Below are positions 7,083-12,111 of a DNA stretch of 12,111 nucleotides, in pieces. Made by a program: the position numbers and the translations under genes. The stretch is from Tidjanibacter sp. (GTDB lineage Bacteria > Bacteroidota > Bacteroidia > Bacteroidales > Rikenellaceae), in assembly GCA_017547065.1 (NCBI GenBank), contig JAFYRC010000098.1, positions 1-12,111 of the forward strand, written 5' to 3'. The number at the start of each line of letters is the position of its first letter. Within the stretch, counting starts at the first letter, position 1. The notes under the pieces are model-generated. The model had not been told where the DNA came from and searched no databases. It saw only the letters and a program-made list of their open reading frames with translations.

Positions 7083-9242
7083 ATGTCGATTAGGAAAATC
7101 GCTGTGATGGCTTTGGTGGCCGTGATGAGTTTGGGCGTGGCTTGCGAGGAGCCCGAAAGAGAGTGGGACGACACCTCCAATACACAGGGTGGAGGTAATA
7201 CCACAACCCCTACTGACCCCGACCCCGAGGAGCCCAAAGAGCCCGAGTATGTGTTGACCGATGATGACAAGAAGGTCAACTTGGAGATGTTTGAGCTTCT
7301 CAACCTCGACTACCCCGGACTCGCAGCTGCCAAGAAGGAGTATAATCAGAAGCACTATGCCAATGCGGCAAACGAGGTGCTCAAATATATGCGCTACCGT
7401 TTGGTGGTTAACACGCTCAATCCGCTCACCGACAAGACTCTCACCACCTCGGCCGAGTTCATCGCCAATCAGGCTCTCGAATTGCGCTTTGCGGTGAAGA
7501 ACAACACTTGGATGGACGGCAGTCAGTACTACTCCTTCGACGATGGCAAGGGTGGTATCAACTGGGATTTGGCGGTGGCAGCCGCAGGTAACGAGTTCTA
7601 CCAGAAGCACTGGCACTCGTGGTTCTACTACCTCGGTCAGGCCCAGTTCGTTACGGGCGACAATAAGTATTTCGACGCTTGGAAGATGCAGTACTCCGAT
7701 TGGATTGCCAACTTCCCCATCCCCGGTAGCGGCGTGTCGGACAATACAATCTACAACGGCGACAAAGCTTGGTACCCCCTGTCGGTGGCCAACCGCATCA
7801 CCTCGCAGCTCAAAAACCTTCCATACTTCCTCTCCTCCGACCACTTTACGGGCGATTGGCTCTCGACGGTGTTGGTGGAGTTCCACAAGACGGTGGAGTA
7901 TTGCATTTCGAGGCCCTATTATGTTGCCGACCACAACATCCGCTTGGCGCAGGATGTGGCTCTGACGCAGGCGGCTGTGTTGATGCCCGAGTTCAAGAGG
8001 TCGGCCGAGTGGCTCGACAAGGGCTCCAAGGATGTGACAAGGCAGCTTACGCGCCAGTTCCACGCCGATGGCTCGCCGTTGGAGATGAGCCCCAGCTATG
8101 GTATGGGTGTGATTGAGAACTTCCGCTCCACCCACGAGTTGGCTAAGGCTAACAACAAGCTCTCGAAGTTCCCCGCCGACTACATCGATATGCTCCTGAA
8201 AGCGTGTTCGTTCATTGCCGACTACATCTATCCCAACTACACCTGGGAGTGCTTCAACGACACCTTCCTGCAAAGCATGAGTGTGCTCACCCGCAACGTG
8301 GGTTACTACTCGGAGCTCTTCCCCAACAATGCCAAGTTTCTCTATGTGAGCACCAATGGCCTACAGGGCGAAATACCAACAGAAAAACTCATTAGCTATC
8401 CCAATGGTGGCTTCTACTTCCTGCGTAACGGCTGGGACAGCAAGTCGACCATCATGATCTATACAAACAACGCCAACCCCAACGGATACACCCACTGCCA
8501 CCACGACAACGGTACCTTCTCGCTGTGGAGCCGTGGACGTAACTTTATGCCCGATGCAGGTGTCTACACCTATGGTGGCTCGGGTGGCTTGGACGATATC
8601 CGCGACCGTAACAAGGCCGCCGCAAGTCACAATACGCTCACCAAGAACCTCGAGAATATCGGCACGGGCTACTGCGCCGGTAAGCACCTCCTCTCGCAGG
8701 AGCAGACCGACAAGGGAGCAAGGGTGGTTGTGGCCGAGAATAAGTCTTACAGCGACCTGTCGCACCGTAGGGCTGTGTGGATGGTCGACGACAAGTTCTA
8801 TGTGATTTTGGACGAGGCCTATGGTACTGCGGCGGGTGTGCCCGTGAATGTGAGCTTCCACCTCTGCCGCGACAACAGCAAGGGCGCGGATGTGGTGACC
8901 ATCGACGATCAGAGTGGCTCCTATGCCTACGGTGCCCACACAACCTTCTCCGACAATGTGAACATGAAGTGGATTACCTTCTCCGAAACCCACACGGGCT
9001 TCCAGGGCGAGAACGGTATCAGCTGCTACTCCGAGTCGCTCAACTCCGAGAAAGACCGCAAATACTACCGCCTGACGGCAACCAAGCAGACCGCCTCGGA
9101 TGTGGTGAGATTCCTCACCGTCATCCACCCCGACACTTCGGCCTCCATCAGTGCCGAGTTTTCGAGTGCCTATTCCGCAAAGGGAGCAACTGTTAAGGTT
9201 GTTGTTGATGGTAAGACCTGGAACCTCTCCTACTCGTTGTAG
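7083..9242 (+). CDS. Heparinase III-type polysaccharide lyase (PL12), lipoprotein
   Basis: A 719-residue enzyme homologous, as I recall the sequence, to Pedobacter heparinase III (hepC product), which cleaves heparan sulfate. The first 21 residues form a lipoprotein signal with Cys21 (LGVAC), followed by acidic residues and a Pro/Thr/Asp/Glu stalk to about residue 58, consistent with surface display. The N-terminal heparinase II/III domain begins near residue 71 (LNLDYPGL), and the toroid and beta-sandwich follow. Candidate catalytic residues are Asn285 (DHNIRL), Tyr339 (SPSYG) and His471 (THCHHDNGTF), aligning with Asn240, Tyr294 and His424. Asp491 and His516 are also conserved. The residue after Tyr339 is Gly, where heparinase III has His295. 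The start at 7083 was chosen because the upstream in-frame Met at 7017 would bury the signal peptide. Family assignment is strong. The exact substrate is uncertain. Confidence 0.9.
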   Translation: MSIRKIAVMALVAVMSLGVACEEPEREWDDTSNTQGGGNTTTPTDPDPEEPKEPEYVLTDDDKKVNLEMFELLNLDYPGLAAAKKEYNQKHYANAANEVLKYMRYRLVVNTLNPLTDKTLTTSAEFIANQALELRFAVKNNTWMDGSQYYSFDDGKGGINWDLAVAAAGNEFYQKHWHSWFYYLGQAQFVTGDNKYFDAWKMQYSDWIANFPIPGSGVSDNTIYNGDKAWYPLSVANRITSQLKNLPYFLSSDHFTGDWLSTVLVEFHKTVEYCISRPYYVADHNIRLAQDVALTQAAVLMPEFKRSAEWLDKGSKDVTRQLTRQFHADGSPLEMSPSYGMGVIENFRSTHELAKANNKLSKFPADYIDMLLKACSFIADYIYPNYTWECFNDTFLQSMSVLTRNVGYYSELFPNNAKFLYVSTNGLQGEIPTEKLISYPNGGFYFLRNGWDSKSTIMIYTNNANPNGYTHCHHDNGTFSLWSRGRNFMPDAGVYTYGGSGGLDDIRDRNKAAASHNTLTKNLENIGTGYCAGKHLLSQEQTDKGARVVVAENKSYSDLSHRRAVWMVDDKFYVILDEAYGTAAGVPVNVSFHLCRDNSKGADVVTIDDQSGSYAYGAHTTFSDNVNMKWITFSETHTGFQGENGISCYSESLNSEKDRKYYRLTATKQTASDVVRFLTVIHPDTSASISAEFSSAYSAKGATVKVVVDGKTWNLSYSL

Positions 9243-9245
9243 TGG

Positions 9246-9265
9246 GCGGGGTTTTCCGCTTTTTT
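9246..9265 (+). terminator. Rho-independent terminator after the PL12 gene
   Basis: GCGG (9246-9249) pairs with CCGC (9256-9259) around a six-base loop and is followed directly by T6 (9260-9265). It begins four bases after the stop codon. The stem is short but GC-only. It separates the lyase transcript from the protease promoter that follows. Confidence 0.55.
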
Positions 9266-9285
9266 ATGGCAGGGCTGTGGGGAGT

Positions 9286-9302
9286 CGGATATTGTATATC
9301 CG
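9286..9302. promoter_or_regulatory. Palindrome over the -33 element of the protease promoter
   Basis: CGGATAT (9286-9292) and ATATCCG (9296-9302) are perfect 7-bp arms around TGT. The TTG that would act as the -33 element (9292-9294) lies in its centre. An A8 run follows on the plus strand, so it does not read as a terminator on either strand. A dimeric regulator site is the natural reading. The regulator is unknown. Confidence 0.45.
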
Positions 9303-9320
9303 AAAAAAAATAGTACCTTG
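9292..9320 (+). promoter_or_regulatory. Candidate promoter of the M6 protease unit
   Basis: TTG (9292-9294) is followed after 19 bases by TACCTTG (9314-9320), a near match to TAnnTTTG that lacks one T. Transcription would start near 9327, giving a leader of about 57 bases. A separate promoter and the terminator at 9246-9265 argue that the protease is not simply an operon member with the lyase. Confidence 0.45.
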
Positions 9321-9332
9321 CGCCCAATATGC

Positions 9333-9355
9333 CCGACTAATCGGATGTTAGCCGG
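9333..9355 (+). other. Potential stem-loop at the 5' end of the protease mRNA
   Basis: CCG-A-CTAA (9333-9340) pairs with TTAG-C-CGG (9348-9355) around a seven-base loop, with a single A-C mismatch. It lies just downstream of the predicted transcription start and about 28 bases before the start codon. It might stabilise the transcript or modulate translation. Confidence 0.35.
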
Positions 9356-9383
9356 CGGTCAAACCGAGAATCTTTTGATGATT

Positions 9384-11603
9384 ATGAAAAAAATAACACT
9401 CACTTTGTTCCTTGTGGCCACCTCGCTGGCCACCGCTTTGGCTATTCCTGCCAAACCCGGTGCTGTCTCCTACACCCAGTCGGACGGCACTGTTATTACC
9501 CTCGAAACCTTCGGTGACGAGTTTATGCACTACACCCTGATGGACAACACCTACACGGTAGTTCAGAATGGTAGTGGCGACTTCTACTTTGCTACCACGA
9601 AGGATGGTCTTCTGACCGCCTCGTCGGTGAAGGCTCGCCCTGCAAATAAACTCACTGCCGAGGAGCGTAAGGTGGCAAACAAGAGCGTGGGCCTGCGTCC
9701 CGACCTTAACACCACCATTGGCCGCCACCCTGTGTGCGCCAGCGACCTCGTGCTCACCCGTGCAGCCGAGAGTGTAACCACCCGTGCTTCGGTGGATCAG
9801 GCTTTGAAATTGGGCCGATGGGGTGGTGCTCGCAAGGGTAAGATGAAAGGTCTGGCAATCCTCGTGGAGTACACCGATGTTGCCTTCCAGAACACCGCCA
9901 ATGCCAATGCCGACTTCAAGGAGATGCTCAACAGTGAGGGTTACAGCAAGAACGGTGCAACCGGTAGTGCAAGGGACTACTTTGTGGCAAACTCCAATGG
10001 TCAGTTCGACCCCGAGTTTGTGGTAGTGGGCCCCTACAAGCTCTCCAACAACCGCAAGTACTACGGCGAGAACAACCAGTATGGCAACGATATGAGGCCT
10101 GCATACATGATTTTGGAGGCTTGTAACTTGGCCGACAAGGATGGCCTCGACTTCTCGCAGTTCGATGGTAACGGCGATGGCCAAATCGACCTTGTGTTTG
10201 TATTCTTCGCAGGTAACAACGAGGCAGAGGCAAAGTACACCTATCCCGACGCCATCTGGCCCCACATGTCCTACATCACCCCCAGGGGTGGTAACACCGC
10301 AGGTAACATCGACTCGACCGAGCAGCCCGTATTCGACGGCAAAATCCTCTACACCTACGCTTGTACCTCGGAGTTGAAAGGCGCAACGAAGACCTACTCG
10401 GGTATTGGCTCCTTCTGCCACGAGTTCGGCCACGCTATCGGACTTCCCGATAACTACGACACCGACGGCGCGGAGAATGGCTCGGCTTTCGGTACGCAGT
10501 ATGCCGACATCATGGCTGCGGGTAACTATCTCAACGATGGTCGCACCCCTCCCGCCTACAACGCCTTCGAGCGTTGGTTGCTCGGCTGGGCCTATCCCAC
10601 CGAGATTAACGAGCCCGGTGAGTACCGCCTCGGCCCCCTCTACGACAATAAGAGCTATGTGATCTTCACCGACGAGGGTCGCGACGAGTTCTTCCTCTTC
10701 GAAAACCACAACGCCCAGGCCAACGCGGAGTCGTTCAAGTGGGACAAATACCTCCTTGAAGGTGACCCCAATGTGGACATTTCGGGCTTCCAGGGTGGTA
10801 ACGGCATGCTTGTATACCACGTTGATGTGGGTACCGACAAGCTCTCTCGTTGGGACAACAACCGCGGTAATGCCAACTCCGGCCACGAGTGTTTCAAACT
10901 CTTCCGTGCCGATCCCTCGGCTCCCAACAGCCAGAGCCGCAGGTGGTTCTACCCCGGTGATGCACAAATCACAGCCCTCACCGACAAGTCGTCGCCCGCA
11001 TTCTTGGACTGGAATGCTGTACCCCTCGGTCTGAAAATCTCCAACATCGGCCTCGACGGTAAGGACGTTGTGCTGACCGTGTTGGTGGACGACCTGAGCT
11101 ATGAGATTCACTATGAGATTCACCAGTATGACGCCCTGGTGAACTGGGAAACCAGCAAGCACGACTTCCCCAAGTGGAAGGTGGCCTACACCAACTCCAA
11201 AACCGGCGAGGAACTCTCGCTCGAAACCACCAATAAGTTTGCCGTGTTGCCCGTGTTGTCGCCCCGCACCGAGTATGGTGTGAAGGTCTATGGCGTGAGC
11301 GCAGCAGGTGTGGTTGAACCCACCTCGGTCTACTCGTTCCACATCACCACCCAGGGTGCAGGTATCGCTTCGACCTCGCGCTCGGCGCTCAACATGCAGG
11401 CATCCTATGCCAAGAGCGACTATGTGTGGTTGAGCGTTAAGGATCTCGACTGCACACCCGTGGATATCACTTGGTATGTGGATGGTGCGAAGACCACCGA
11501 GGTCTACAAAAAGCTCCCCGCAGGCAAGCACCAGGTGTGTGCCGCCATCACCGACACCGAGGGTAACATCGAGTATGTCTACCGCTACATCACCGTAAAA
11601 TAG
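9384..11603 (+). CDS. Secreted M6-family metalloprotease
   Basis: A 739-residue zinc endopeptidase of the immune inhibitor A-like M6 family. A signal peptide covers residues 1-20 (cleavage near ALA-IPA), then a probable propeptide to about residue 150. The catalytic domain holds HEFGHAIGLPD with zinc ligands His346 and His350, catalytic Glu347 and Asp356. Met377 (ADIMAAG) is the likely Met-turn. FDGNGDGQID (260-269) is an Asp-rich, calcium-type loop seen in this family. A fibronectin type III-like domain lies at about 574-656, and the last 80 residues form an unassigned beta-rich module. There is no obvious type IX sorting tail or lipobox, so the protein is periplasmic or secreted. The Met at 9384 starts a classical MKK signal, though the Met at 9378 is also possible. 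The gene has its own promoter. A role in proteoglycan core cleavage is only inferred from the lyase neighbours. Confidence 0.9.
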   Translation: MKKITLTLFLVATSLATALAIPAKPGAVSYTQSDGTVITLETFGDEFMHYTLMDNTYTVVQNGSGDFYFATTKDGLLTASSVKARPANKLTAEERKVANKSVGLRPDLNTTIGRHPVCASDLVLTRAAESVTTRASVDQALKLGRWGGARKGKMKGLAILVEYTDVAFQNTANANADFKEMLNSEGYSKNGATGSARDYFVANSNGQFDPEFVVVGPYKLSNNRKYYGENNQYGNDMRPAYMILEACNLADKDGLDFSQFDGNGDGQIDLVFVFFAGNNEAEAKYTYPDAIWPHMSYITPRGGNTAGNIDSTEQPVFDGKILYTYACTSELKGATKTYSGIGSFCHEFGHAIGLPDNYDTDGAENGSAFGTQYADIMAAGNYLNDGRTPPAYNAFERWLLGWAYPTEINEPGEYRLGPLYDNKSYVIFTDEGRDEFFLFENHNAQANAESFKWDKYLLEGDPNVDISGFQGGNGMLVYHVDVGTDKLSRWDNNRGNANSGHECFKLFRADPSAPNSQSRRWFYPGDAQITALTDKSSPAFLDWNAVPLGLKISNIGLDGKDVVLTVLVDDLSYEIHYEIHQYDALVNWETSKHDFPKWKVAYTNSKTGEELSLETTNKFAVLPVLSPRTEYGVKVYGVSAAGVVEPTSVYSFHITTQGAGIASTSRSALNMQASYAKSDYVWLSVKDLDCTPVDITWYVDGAKTTEVYKKLPAGKHQVCAAITDTEGNIEYVYRYITVK

Positions 11604-11615
11604 GTATAAAACACT

Positions 11616-12089
11616 ATGAAAAGCAATATGAAACGAATTTTCGCAATAGCAACCCTTGTGGTGGCAAGCCTCGCCGCTTTTAGCTCGTGTACTCCCCAGC
11701 AGGAGGGCGACAAACAACTCGTTGCGCTGACCGATTATATGGAACTTCAGGAGATCCCCGGTGTCTACTCCTACGATACTGCCTCTGCCAAAGGTAAGGC
11801 CCTCTACACCTTCAATCAGAGCGACGGTCAGGGCTATTTCAACAAGTCGAAGCTGACCTATCGTATCATGAACAACGAGGGTAACAAGTATGCCCAGTTT
11901 GTCCTCTCGGCCGAGCCCGAGGTTGGCTCCACCGTGGATGTGAAGATGACCAGTAAGGGCCTCAAAGAGATCTCCTCGAATGTGACCTACAAGGCCATGA
12001 AGGTGGACCGCATGGAGGGTAACCTTCTCTACCTCATCGGCGGTGCCGACACCAAATACACCGCCCTCATCCTCGTGTGGATTGAGTAG
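11616..12089 (+). CDS. Small lipoprotein of unknown function
   Basis: A 157-residue protein with a lipoprotein signal ending at Cys25 (AAFSSC). The mature part is about 130 residues, polar and probably beta-rich, with alternating hydrophobic strands toward the C terminus (LLYLIGG, ALILVWIE). I do not recognise a family. It starts 12 bases after the protease stop codon and is very likely co-transcribed with it. An alternative start at Met5 (11628) gives a cleaner MKR signal peptide. Possible roles are an inhibitor, chaperone or surface partner of the M6 protease, but nothing in the sequence decides between these. It is complete in the window. Confidence 0.8.
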   Translation: MKSNMKRIFAIATLVVASLAAFSSCTPQQEGDKQLVALTDYMELQEIPGVYSYDTASAKGKALYTFNQSDGQGYFNKSKLTYRIMNNEGNKYAQFVLSAEPEVGSTVDVKMTSKGLKEISSNVTYKAMKVDRMEGNLLYLIGGADTKYTALILVWIE

Positions 12090-12102
12090 GCCTTGCGGCT
12101 TT
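12088..12102 (+). terminator. Weak terminator-like hairpin at the window end
   Basis: AGGCC and GGCTT can pair around TTGC, with one G-U pair, overlapping the stop codon of the small lipoprotein. Only three T follow before AATAAAA. The stem is short and the U-tract poor, and the window ends nine bases later, so this is tentative. Confidence 0.25.
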
Positions 12103-12111
12103 AATAAAACA

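Noticed and set aside
6969..8273. A 434-codon open frame antisense to the start of the PL12 gene and its promoter.
   Set aside because: Codon-aligned antisense shadow. It also runs through the promoter and leader region, and the protein shows no family features.
9348..11717. A 789-codon open frame on the minus strand covering the whole M6 protease gene.
   Set aside because: It is in the codon-aligned antisense frame, where a stop needs a sense TTA, CTA or TCA codon. The protease gene avoids these. The translation lacks recognisable domains, and the sense strand has a clear HEFGH protease.
1..12111. CRISPR arrays, tRNA or rRNA genes, insertion sequences or transposases.
   Set aside because: No regularly spaced repeats, no tRNA-like cloverleaf, and no transposase or integrase reading frame were seen. 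The inverted repeat at the left edge has no associated gene in the window.

Overview
This window most likely comes from a gut or host-associated member of the Bacteroidota, and an Alistipes/Rikenellaceae-like genome would fit. The grounds are a hybrid two-component regulator of the Bacteroidota type, two promoter boxes of the TAnnTTTG class and two more that are near or partial matches, a lack of obvious Shine-Dalgarno sequences, lipoproteins, GC-rich genes separated by AT-rich gaps, and an AAAATTG-tandem intergenic module. The genus is an inference and cannot be fixed from the sequence.

Layout. Bases 1-299 are non-coding: a perfect 74-bp-armed inverted repeat built around a bidirectional terminator, followed by a repeat-like intergenic module. 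Bases 300-2723 (minus strand) encode a secreted heparinase II-type lyase (PL21). Bases 2724-2926 are a divergent control region. Bases 2927-6922 (plus strand) encode a 1331-residue hybrid two-component sensor/regulator (HTCS). Bases 7083-9242 encode a lipid-anchored heparinase III-type lyase (PL12), ended by a terminator. A separate promoter then drives an M6-family secreted metalloprotease (9384-11603) and, 12 bases further on, a small lipoprotein of unknown function (11616-12089).

How the genes fit together. Two lyases of families known for heparin/heparan sulfate flank an HTCS, the class of regulator that senses glycan oligosaccharides in the periplasm and switches on the matching degradation genes. 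The PL12 enzyme carries a lipobox and an acidic stalk, so it may act at the cell surface. The PL21 enzyme has an ordinary signal peptide and probably finishes oligosaccharides in the periplasm. A 19-bp motif (15 of 19 bases identical) lies upstream of both lyase genes in the same orientation and is not seen upstream of the protease, which makes it the best candidate for the HTCS operator. Both lyase promoters have a -7 box but no recognisable -33 box, whereas the HTCS and protease promoters have one. No SusC/SusD pair, sulfatase or unsaturated glucuronidase is present here, so this is at most part of a glycosaminoglycan utilisation locus.

The protease-lipoprotein pair looks like a separate transcription unit. 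It could supply protein-core cleavage of proteoglycans, but nothing in the sequence proves that link.
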